Assembly (NCBI GenBank): GCA_948629335.1
Contig: CAPHZB010000007.1
Span: 1 to 39,569, forward strand
Reading direction: 5' to 3'
From: an uncultured Bacilli bacterium
GTDB taxonomy: Bacteria > Bacillota_I > Bacilli_A > RF39 > UBA660
DNA: 39,569 nt
In this document: piece after piece, positions 1-6,702 of the stretch
How positions within the stretch are numbered: position 1 is the stretch's first letter
Layout of the letters: the number at the start of each line of letters is the position of its first letter
The notes under the pieces: model-generated
The model's database searches: none
Told to the model about the DNA's origin: nothing
Seen by the model: only the letters and a program-made list of their open reading frames with translations
Translations under genes and position numbers: made by a program

Positions 1-77
1 AAGTCTTTTTTCTATGGAAAGAAGTTGTCATAAAGAGAGAAAAGTGATATATTTAGTACAAGATAGGAGTGTATTTA

Positions 78-545
78 ATGGATGTACAGGAATTAGAAGG
101 GAAAGTAAATATAAGTTGTGAAAGTACAGAGTTAGAAGTATCAGAAAGTACAATTTGTACAATTACAGGAACAACAAATGAAGAAATATCAGGTTTACAA
201 TTTCATTTAATTATGGATAAAAAAGTAGTTATTGATGAAATAAAAACATCTTCCATTTGGGAAGGGGATGGGGAAGAAGGAAACTTTGGATTATACACCG
301 ATGAGAATAAAACAGGAACATTTGAAATAGGAACATTTAAAGTTACAGCAAAAAAGGGTGGGACAGTAAAAATTGGTGCTGAAGATATTTCTTTTTCCTC
401 TGCTTCTTTTGAATTGGTACCATTACAGGATGAAGTTTTAAAAATAAAGGTTAAAAGAGATAACTTAGGTTTTATATTAGGAATAATAATAGGTGTCATA
501 GGAGTTATTTTCTTAATCACTTTCTTTCTTAAAAGAAAAAAATAG
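78..545 (+). CDS. Cohesin-like beta-sandwich protein with C-terminal membrane anchor
   Basis: The start is ATG 78, with AGGAG 8 nt upstream; a GTG at 69 overlaps that site and is less likely. The 155-aa product has a beta-rich domain (about residues 10-120) whose pattern (VNISCES..ELEVSES, ISGLQFHL, IGTFKVTAKKGG) resembles cohesin or Ig-like modules. A hydrophobic helix (about 131-151) and a basic KRKK stop-transfer tail follow. An anchored exported protein should have a signal peptide, but none is present and a TAG lies in frame at 54-56. It may be the 3' part of a larger, broken surface-protein gene. The family assignment is inference; the membrane anchor is clear. Confidence 0.55.
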   Translation: MDVQELEGKVNISCESTELEVSESTICTITGTTNEEISGLQFHLIMDKKVVIDEIKTSSIWEGDGEEGNFGLYTDENKTGTFEIGTFKVTAKKGGTVKIGAEDISFSSASFELVPLQDEVLKIKVKRDNLGFILGIIIGVIGVIFLITFFLKRKK

Positions 546-559
546 TGTTTCATTGTAGT

Positions 560-583
560 AGGGGATAAATTCCCTCTTTTTTA
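560..583 (+). terminator. Intrinsic terminator after the cohesin-like gene
   Basis: A six-pair stem (AGGGGA with TTCCCT, one G-T wobble) and a TAAA loop are followed by a run of T. Confidence 0.6.
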
Positions 584-602
584 TCTCTTCCTCTATATTA
601 TG

Positions 603-611
603 TGTTATAAT
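603..611 (+). promoter_or_regulatory. Extended -10 promoter for ung
   Basis: TG-T-TATAAT lies 24 nt before ATG 636. No good -35 box is seen at the matching distance (583-588), as is common for extended -10 promoters. A start at ATG 600 would sit inside this promoter, which argues for ATG 636. Confidence 0.5.
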
Positions 612-635
612 AAAAATATATTTGAGGTGAGATGT

Positions 636-1289
636 ATGATTAATAAAAAATGGGATGAAGTATTACAAGATGAGTTTAAAAAAGAATATTTTAAAGATTT
701 AGGTATATTTGTAAAAGATGAATATAAACATAAAATTATTTACCCAGAATATCAAGATATTTTTAATGCTTTACGATATACAGATTATGATGAAGTCAAG
801 GTTGTTATTTTAGGACAAGATCCATATCATGGGGAACATGAAGCACATGGACTTTCCTTTTCCGTAAGAGAGGGAGTAAGAACACCACCGAGTTTATTAA
901 ATATATTTAAAGAATTAGAAAGTGATTTAGGTATTAAAAGAACAAAAACAGATTTAACAGATTGGGCAAAGGAAGGGGTATTGCTTTTAAATTCCATTAT
1001 GACTGTTGTAAAAGACACACCATTATCTCATAAGGGAAAGGGTTGGGAAACATTTACAGACCATGTAATTGAAAAGCTAGGAGAAAGAGAAGAACCTATG
1101 GTGTTTATTTTATGGGGAAGTTATGCTCGTTCTAAAAAGGAACTCATTAAAAATAAAAAACATTTAATTTTAGAATGTGTACATCCCTCTCCTTTATCTG
1201 CCTCTAGAGGGTTCTTCGGTAGTAAACCTTTTTCAAAGACAAATGCATTTTTAAAAAGTAATGGAGTGAAGGAGATTCATTGGGGTTAA
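636..1289 (+). CDS. ung: Uracil-DNA glycosylase (family 1)
   Basis: Removes uracil from DNA at the first step of base-excision repair, in the cytoplasm. The product is 217 aa from ATG 636 (GAGGTG 6 nt upstream). The water-activating loop GQDPYH is at residues 60-65 with catalytic Asp62. The uracil-binding Asn is in LLLNS (about 119), and the minor-groove intercalation loop HPSPLSA begins at His183. Length is typical for the family. It heads a tight group: the next gene starts 1 nt after its stop. The in-frame ATG at 600 is rejected because it lies in the promoter. Confidence 0.96.
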   Translation: MINKKWDEVLQDEFKKEYFKDLGIFVKDEYKHKIIYPEYQDIFNALRYTDYDEVKVVILGQDPYHGEHEAHGLSFSVREGVRTPPSLLNIFKELESDLGIKRTKTDLTDWAKEGVLLLNSIMTVVKDTPLSHKGKGWETFTDHVIEKLGEREEPMVFILWGSYARSKKELIKNKKHLILECVHPSPLSASRGFFGSKPFSKTNAFLKSNGVKEIHWG

Positions 1290-1290
1290 T

Positions 1291-2568
1291 ATGATAAGCT
1301 ATGGGGATTTGGTTAAAAATAAGAATAATAAAGAATATATAGAAAACTTTGTTAAAAAACTATACAAAAGTACAGGAACAAAAAAATTTGTACTTAATCA
1401 TTTTACAAAAGAAGAATTATATAGTCTTCTGTTTGATGATGTGCTTGGGAAATTCTTTAAAGTATATTATGAAAATTTTATTTCAGAATTCATCTTTGTT
1501 TTTGAAAAAGAAGCATTAGAAATTGCTTATGCATTAAGCAATAAAGAAATTTTGGAGTATTGTTTTGGTTATTTTGTACCGAATCATGGGATTATAGTAG
1601 AATTTTTAAAAAAACATCCAAGTGCTAGTGAATATCTTTTAACAGATTATAATTTGTCAACGTTTTTAACTTATAATTGGTTTCATCATAAATCTTTTCT
1701 TAAAGATTTACCAAGTGACTTCATATATAAAAATATTGGCTATATTAGTTATATTCTGTCACGTGAGTTTCCATATTCTAAAGAGCAATTTCTTAAAGAA
1801 ATAGAAAATATTCCCTTTTCTCTTACAGAAGTCATAGCTCATTGGAAGTGTGGGGAGAGAAAAGAGTTAATTTCTTTTTTAAATACTTATCAAAAAAATC
1901 ATGATGTAGATTTAGAACCTTATAAAAAGGAGATTATAAAAATTCTGTTTTCTCATGAGGATATGGAAGATAAAGAAAATAATCCCTATTTGGAAGTATT
2001 AGAAATGGTCTTAGATGAAATTTTACACGTTCAAAACTTAACAATAAATGATATAGAATATAAAACTTGTGGTGGGTATTCTGATACATATCGAATAGGT
2101 GATTTTTATTTGAAATTAGGAGATGAACGGTATCGTTATTGGATACCAAGCCATAAAAATGTACTACGACCTATTTTTAGAAGATATTTAAAAGATATTC
2201 ATTTAATGGTTGAAATTGCTCCTTATGTACCTATTTTAGATAAAAATAATTATGCAGAATGTCAAAACCTGTTTACTATTTTTTATGAAGATGAAATCAT
2301 TTTAGATGACATTAAACCTAGCAATATAGGAAAATATCGACCTATTCTTTATGAATATTTTAGAAATATGTATATTACAAATGAGTCAATTGGTTTTCTA
2401 GGTGATAATTATGAAGTGCCTCTAGAGGGAGAATTCGTTTTGGTAGATACAGATTATTTAGAGTATGAAGAAACTTGTAGAGTAAATAATTGTCTAAGTG
2501 CTGATTTAATCCAACAATACATTAAAGAATATAAATGGGTTGAGACAGTAAAGAAAAGAGGTGCATAA
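1291..2568 (+). CDS. Protein-kinase-fold-like protein between ung and tilS
   Basis: A 425-aa protein with no family I can name firmly. Residues 1-250 are charged and apparently helical. The C-terminal part looks like a diverged kinase fold: GGYSDTYRIG (261-270) as a glycine-rich loop, YLKLG with Lys275 as the possible ATP lysine, DDIKPSNIG (339-347) like the catalytic loop of Ser/Thr kinases, and LVDTD (about 384-388) in place of DFG. It starts 1 nt after ung and ends directly against the tilS ATG, so the three are probably co-transcribed and translationally coupled. No membrane segment is seen. Substrate and activity are unknown; a pseudokinase is possible. Confidence 0.7.
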   Translation: MISYGDLVKNKNNKEYIENFVKKLYKSTGTKKFVLNHFTKEELYSLLFDDVLGKFFKVYYENFISEFIFVFEKEALEIAYALSNKEILEYCFGYFVPNHGIIVEFLKKHPSASEYLLTDYNLSTFLTYNWFHHKSFLKDLPSDFIYKNIGYISYILSREFPYSKEQFLKEIENIPFSLTEVIAHWKCGERKELISFLNTYQKNHDVDLEPYKKEIIKILFSHEDMEDKENNPYLEVLEMVLDEILHVQNLTINDIEYKTCGGYSDTYRIGDFYLKLGDERYRYWIPSHKNVLRPIFRRYLKDIHLMVEIAPYVPILDKNNYAECQNLFTIFYEDEIILDDIKPSNIGKYRPILYEYFRNMYITNESIGFLGDNYEVPLEGEFVLVDTDYLEYEETCRVNNCLSADLIQQYIKEYKWVETVKKRGA

Positions 2569-3882
2569 ATGAAAGAGGCTTATAACTATTTGAAAAAATA
2601 TATCAAAAAAGGTACCTCTGTTGTTGTAGCAGTAAGTGGTGGACCGGATTCTATGGCTTTACTTTATTTACTTATACAATATCAAAAAGAGACAAATATC
2701 AAAATTATCTGTGCACATGTAAATCATAAAGTAAGAGAAGAAAGTGATAGCGAAGAACAATTTGTCAAAAACTATTGTTTACAACATGAAATCCTTTTTG
2801 AAAGTCGTACTTTAACTACTTATAGTGGAAAAAATTTTGAAAATGATGCACATCATCAAAGATATGATTTCTTCCATGCGTTAATTCAAAAGTATAGTGC
2901 CTCCTTTTTGCTTACCGCTCATCATGGGGACGATTTAATGGAAACTGTTGTGCTAAAACTGATTCGTGGTTCCTCTTTAAAAGGATATAAAGGATTTGAA
3001 ATCTATCAGGAACGAAAAGATTATAATATATTAAGACCACTTATTCACGAAACAAAAGCTTCTATCTTAAAATATAATAAAGAAAATAAAATAGAATATG
3101 TGCTTGATGCGACGAATACATTAGATATTCATACAAGAAATCGAATTCGTAAATATATTCTTCCTCTACTTAAAAAAGAAAATGAAAATGTTCATGAAAA
3201 ATTTATAAAATGGAATAAAGAAATAAGTGAGAATGAAGCTTATCTTTCAAGAATGATTGCAAAAGAAATGGAGAAAGTATATGTAGAAGAAGAATTGCAT
3301 GTGAGATATCTTTCTACTTTAGATATTTACCTGCAAAAAAAAATCATAGAACGTATTTTAGAAACTATGTATCAGGATACAATGGAAAAAATCACAGATA
3401 AACATGTTTCCTTATTATTTAAGCTTACACAAATGAATAGTGGAAAAAAGTTATATTTACCTAATCAGATTATAGCTATAAAAAACGGGGATAGGGTTTC
3501 CTTTATGAAGGAGAAAATAGAAAAGGCGTATTGCATTGAATTTAATGAAAAAATAAATTTACCAAATGGACATACCATAGAAAGAATACAAGATGATGCA
3601 ATAAATTCGAACTTTATTTGTCGTTTAAGAAAAGAGAGTATTTCCTTTCCTATATATATAAGGACAAGAAAAGAGGGGGATAGAATGTATGTTAAACATA
3701 TGAATGGTTCAAAAAAAATAAATGACATTTTTACTTCCTGTAAAGTTCCTATACAAGAAAGAGATACTTATCCAATCGTCGTAGACAGTAATGGAGAAAT
3801 ATTATGGCTTCCAGGTCTTAAAAAGTCAAAATTTGATATTGAAAAAGATAAAAAATGTGATATAATACTGAGGTATAACTGA
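2569..3882 (+). CDS. tilS: tRNA(Ile)-lysidine synthase
   Basis: Uses ATP and lysine to convert C34 of the CAU-anticodon tRNA(Ile) to lysidine, so that it reads AUA; normally essential. The 437-aa product has the PP-loop SGGPDS (23-28) and the adenylation motif HHGDDLMET (118-126; the usual Gln is Leu here). The RNRIRKYILPLL segment and a C-terminal domain with RKEGDRM and LPGLKKSKF are also present. It starts immediately after the stop of the kinase-like gene, and ftsH follows after 14 nt, an order (tilS then ftsH) widespread in Bacillota. Confidence 0.95.
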   Translation: MKEAYNYLKKYIKKGTSVVVAVSGGPDSMALLYLLIQYQKETNIKIICAHVNHKVREESDSEEQFVKNYCLQHEILFESRTLTTYSGKNFENDAHHQRYDFFHALIQKYSASFLLTAHHGDDLMETVVLKLIRGSSLKGYKGFEIYQERKDYNILRPLIHETKASILKYNKENKIEYVLDATNTLDIHTRNRIRKYILPLLKKENENVHEKFIKWNKEISENEAYLSRMIAKEMEKVYVEEELHVRYLSTLDIYLQKKIIERILETMYQDTMEKITDKHVSLLFKLTQMNSGKKLYLPNQIIAIKNGDRVSFMKEKIEKAYCIEFNEKINLPNGHTIERIQDDAINSNFICRLRKESISFPIYIRTRKEGDRMYVKHMNGSKKINDIFTSCKVPIQERDTYPIVVDSNGEILWLPGLKKSKFDIEKDKKCDIILRYN

Positions 3883-3896
3883 TAGGAGTTGAAGAA

Positions 3897-5882
3897 ATGA
3901 ATAAAAAAGCTACAAAAAGAACTGTTATGTCCTATGTCCTAATTGGTTTAATTATGGCTGGAATTTTATATTTCGTAACAGTAATGAATAAGACTGTAAA
4001 CTTTATCACTTATGATGAATTTATGAGTCAAATGGAAAAAGACAATGTAAAGGAAATTACGCTTACGCCACGAAGAAGCGGAAACGTTTATGAGATTACA
4101 GGAACGCTTAAAAGTTATAAAGAAAAAGAAAGTTTCTTTTTTAGAGTTCCTTTAGCAGAAGAAGTCATTACTAAAATACTAAATGGAGAAGAAACACATG
4201 GATTTACAATTATAACGAAAGCTGACCCTTCTTCAAGTACCCTCTTACAATTTATCGTAAATGTTCTTCCTATGGTTGTTATTGTCGGTGTCGCATTCTT
4301 TTTAATATCAAGACAAATGAATAGTGCCAATAAATCCATGGATTTTGGAAAAAGTCGCGCTAGATTAAATGAGGATGCAAGAAAAGTTACATTTAATAAA
4401 GTGGCTGGGTTAACGGAAGAAAAAGAAGAAGTAAAAGAATTAATTGATTTTCTTAGAGAACCAAAGAAATTTCAGAAATTAGGAGCACGTATTCCAAAAG
4501 GTGTCTTATTAGTAGGGCCTCCAGGAACAGGAAAAACTTTACTTGCAAGAGCTGTTGCAGGAGAAGCACAAGTACCATTTTATTTTATAAGTGGTTCTGA
4601 TTTTGTTGAATTATTTGTTGGTGTAGGTGCATCACGTGTTCGTGATATGTTTAAACAAGCAAAACACAATGCACCATGTCTAATCTTTATTGATGAAATT
4701 GATGCAGTAGGTCGACAAAGAGGTGCTGGTTTAGGTGGAGGACATGATGAACGTGAACAAACCCTTAACCAATTATTAACAGAAATGGATGGTTTTGGAG
4801 AAAATGAAGGAATTATCATTATGGCTGCAACAAATAGACCAGATGTTTTAGATCCAGCTCTTTTAAGACCAGGACGTTTTGATCGCCAAGTACAAGTCGG
4901 ACTTCCAGATGCCAAAGCACGTGAAGAAATTTTAAATGTACATGCTAAAAATAAAATCTTTGATAAATCTGTTAGTCTAAAACATATCGCATCAAGAACT
5001 GTTGGTTTTAGTGGGGCAGATTTAGAGAACTTATTAAATGAAGCAGCATTACTTGCTGTACGATTTAATAAAGACGCCATTTCTATGGCAGAAATTGATG
5101 AAGCACATGACCGTGTTATGATGGGACCAGCAAAAAAATCAAAGAAATATACAGAACGTGAAAAAAAAGTTGTTGCTTATCATGAAGCAGGACATGCTGT
5201 TTTAGGAATTAAACTTGAAAATGCACACGAAGTACAAAAAATAACGATTATTCCAAGAGGAAATGCTGGTGGATACAATATGATGCTTCCAAAAGAAGAA
5301 ACATATTTTTCTACTAAAACAGAGCTATTAGAAACTATCTGTGGATTATTAGGAGGGCGTGTTGCGGAAGAACTTATTTTTAAAGAAGTAACAACAGGAG
5401 CGCATAATGACTTTGAACAAGCAACAAAAATTGCTAGATCAATGGTTACTGAATATGGTATGTCTTCTTTAGGTCCACTTCAATTAGAAACACAAGAAGG
5501 AAGTATTTTTTTAGGAAGAGATTATAACAAGAGTCGTAATTTTTCAAGTCAAGTTGCTTTTGAAATCGACCAAGAAATGCGAAAGATTATTGAGGAATGT
5601 TATGAAAGAGCAACTAAGATTATTAAAGAAAATAAAGACTTATTAGAATTAATAGCCAATACTTTATTAGAACATGAAACGATTACAAAAGAACAAATTG
5701 AATACCTAGTAGAACATGGATGTATGCCTGATGAAGATAATGAAGTAGATGCTAGTGGTTTTGAAGAAGCAAGTCTAAGTGATTTAACTTTAGCTGAGTT
5801 AAAAGAATTAGCTAAAGAAAAAGGACTTAAAGGATATTCTAAAATGACAAAGGAAGAATTAATCAAAGAATTACAAGACTAA
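3897..5882 (+). CDS. ftsH: ATP-dependent zinc metalloprotease FtsH with extra Rho-N/SAP-like tail
   Basis: Membrane-bound AAA+ protease that degrades misassembled membrane proteins and unstable regulators. The 661-aa product has TM1 (about 11-30), an external domain, TM2 (about 116-138), Walker A GPPGTGKT (207-214), Walker B IFIDEIDA (263-270) and the second region of homology (311-330). The zinc site is HEAGH (429-433) with Asp505. After the protease domain, an acidic linker (611-625) leads to a helical module (628-660: [20 protein letters not shown] and then TKEELIKEL). This module reads like the Rho N-terminal or SAP-type nucleic-acid-binding motif and is not a normal part of FtsH. An AGGAG site precedes ATG 3897. 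The terminator overlaps the stop codon. Confidence 0.96.
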   Translation: MNKKATKRTVMSYVLIGLIMAGILYFVTVMNKTVNFITYDEFMSQMEKDNVKEITLTPRRSGNVYEITGTLKSYKEKESFFFRVPLAEEVITKILNGEETHGFTIITKADPSSSTLLQFIVNVLPMVVIVGVAFFLISRQMNSANKSMDFGKSRARLNEDARKVTFNKVAGLTEEKEEVKELIDFLREPKKFQKLGARIPKGVLLVGPPGTGKTLLARAVAGEAQVPFYFISGSDFVELFVGVGASRVRDMFKQAKHNAPCLIFIDEIDAVGRQRGAGLGGGHDEREQTLNQLLTEMDGFGENEGIIIMAATNRPDVLDPALLRPGRFDRQVQVGLPDAKAREEILNVHAKNKIFDKSVSLKHIASRTVGFSGADLENLLNEAALLAVRFNKDAISMAEIDEAHDRVMMGPAKKSKKYTEREKKVVAYHEAGHAVLGIKLENAHEVQKITIIPRGNAGGYNMMLPKEETYFSTKTELLETICGLLGGRVAEELIFKEVTTGAHNDFEQATKIARSMVTEYGMSSLGPLQLETQEGSIFLGRDYNKSRNFSSQVAFEIDQEMRKIIEECYERATKIIKENKDLLELIANTLLEHETITKEQIEYLVEHGCMPDEDNEVDASGFEEASLSDLTLAELKELAKEKGLKGYSKMTKEELIKELQD

Positions 5883-5891
5883 TTCTTTTTT
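5865..5891 (+). terminator. Intrinsic terminator overlapping the ftsH stop codon
   Basis: A nine-pair perfect stem (AAAGAATTA with TAATTCTTT), loop CAAGAC, then a T run. The TAA stop at 5880-5882 lies in the right arm. Confidence 0.7.
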
Positions 5892-6020
5892 CTATACATG
5901 GACATTATATAATAGGGACAAACTTAATTTTGTGTACTTAATACAAAATATAGAAGTATCGAAATTATATTGAAAATCAACGTATTTATTGATAGGTTTA
6001 AAAAAATATAATTTAATTTT

Positions 6021-6096
6021 ACAATTTCGTGTAAAATGAGGGAACTAGAGGTAAAGTTTGGTCACTAAAATGAATCGAATTTTACATGTAATTTGT
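6021..6096. repeat. Imperfect inverted repeat in the non-coding island
   Basis: Arms 6021-6037 and 6079-6096 pair with one bulge and one mismatch around a 41-nt loop. The region 5892-6641 has no convincing gene. This is one of several folded or repeated elements in it; its function is unknown. Confidence 0.4.
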
Positions 6097-6270
6097 AAAT
6101 GAGATGGCGATTAATTACTGTCCAATGTATTTTCAAAAATATCGATAAGCAGAATGAAATGGTATTAAAAATCCAAAAAACAGCAAATTATTTGGAAAAT
6201 AGGAGAGGATTGATGTTAAAAGTTGCACTTTATTTTATACTTTTTGGTGAATTTAGTCAAAATAGAGAGG

Positions 6271-6304
6271 CTGTTGGGAAACTAAGTAATTAGTTTTTTG
6301 ACAG
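6271..6304 (+). repeat. Hairpin sharing its core with the terminator at 39312
   Basis: A fifteen-pair stem with a GTAA loop (CTGTTGGGAAACTAA with TTAGTTTTTTGACAG); four pairs are G-T and so stable only as RNA. The TGTTGGGAAACTAA arm is identical to that of the hairpin at 39312-39347. It is probably an old terminator. Confidence 0.55.
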
Positions 6305-6350
6305 TTTCTTTGATATAAAATATTTTTTTAATTTATATATAAAAATGCAT

Positions 6351-6400
6351 TATATATTTATAGATCGTCAAAATAAATTGATATCGATTTCGTCAAATTA
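6351..6400. repeat. AT-rich repeat, inverted relative to 39469-39518
   Basis: The first 15 nt and the last 11 nt match the reverse complement of 39469-39518 exactly, with a diverged middle. It contains two copies of the TCGTCAAA motif typical of the repeats in this window. Confidence 0.55.
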
Positions 6401-6429
6401 AAATATAGCAGATTTTTATGCCGAGAAAA

Positions 6430-6540
6430 TCCATTGACAATAGGCGATTATTATTCGTAAATGCTCTAAAGCTAACAATTTAAAGAATTGTTAGCTTACC
6501 CTTTAAAAGAATAATAATCGGGTTCCTGTTGTCATATGGA
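6430..6540 (+). other. Long nested hairpin, possible structured RNA or MITE
   Basis: Four stacked stems fold one 111-nt element. They are TCCAT/ATGGA (6430-6434 with 6536-6540), a ten-pair stem (6435-6444 with 6525-6534, one G-T wobble), CGATTATTATTC with its exact complement (6445-6456 with 6509-6520), and AAGCTAACAATT with its exact complement (6469-6480 with 6486-6497) around a TAAAG loop. A 12/11-nt internal loop separates the two inner stems. There is no ORF in it and no U-tract after it, so it is not a simple terminator. Strand is unproven. It resembles no RNA family I can name. Confidence 0.7.
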
Positions 6541-6563
6541 GGAATTGGAATAAAATCCTTACA

Positions 6564-6612
6564 ATTTAATTTGATGAAAAATGCCATTTTTTTGATAAAT
6601 TAAAGTGCAGAT
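6564..6612 (+). repeat. 49-nt repeat, inverted copy of the window's last 49 bases
   Basis: Matches the reverse complement of 39521-39569 at 48 of 49 positions. It is itself an imperfect palindrome (AATTTGATGAAAAATG facing CATTTTTTTGATAAATT). The AATTTGATGAAAA core also occurs at 9125 and 39417. Confidence 0.8.
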
Positions 6613-6641
6613 TTATAATATATTTTTGTTATGTAATGTGC

Positions 6642-6672
6642 TTGACTTTTCTAGGGGGGGGGGGGGTATAAT
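6642..6672 (+). promoter_or_regulatory. Promoter with a 13-G tract in its spacer, probably phase-variable
   Basis: The -35 box TTGACT (6642-6647) and -10 box TATAAT (6667-6672) are separated by 19 nt that include thirteen consecutive G (6654-6666). Loss of two G would give the optimal 17-nt spacer, so slipped-strand changes in tract length should switch transcription of the downstream surface-protein gene. Confidence 0.8.
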
Positions 6673-6702
6673 AGAAACTAAGATAGGATGGTAGATATAG
6701 AT

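Noticed and set aside
1750..1775. TGTCACGTGAGTTTCC as a parS site
   Set aside because: Only the CACGTG centre and part of one arm fit the usual TGTTTCACGTGAAACA; other CACGTG sites in the window fit no better.
6099..6293. 64-codon open frame in the island
   Set aside because: No ribosome-binding site at its ATG, odd composition, and it runs into the repeat-shared hairpin at 6271. A shorter start at 6213 has AGGAGAGG but gives only 26 residues of unknown kind.
6445..6520. Invertible promoter segment flanked by the 12-mers CGATTATTATTC
   Set aside because: The inside is itself an almost complete hairpin with no promoter, which fits a folded RNA or MITE better than an inverton.
6654..6666. G13 tract as a mere sequencing artefact
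   Set aside because: The exact length may be uncertain, but a long G run precisely between good -35 and -10 boxes is unlikely to be an error, so it was kept as a finding.
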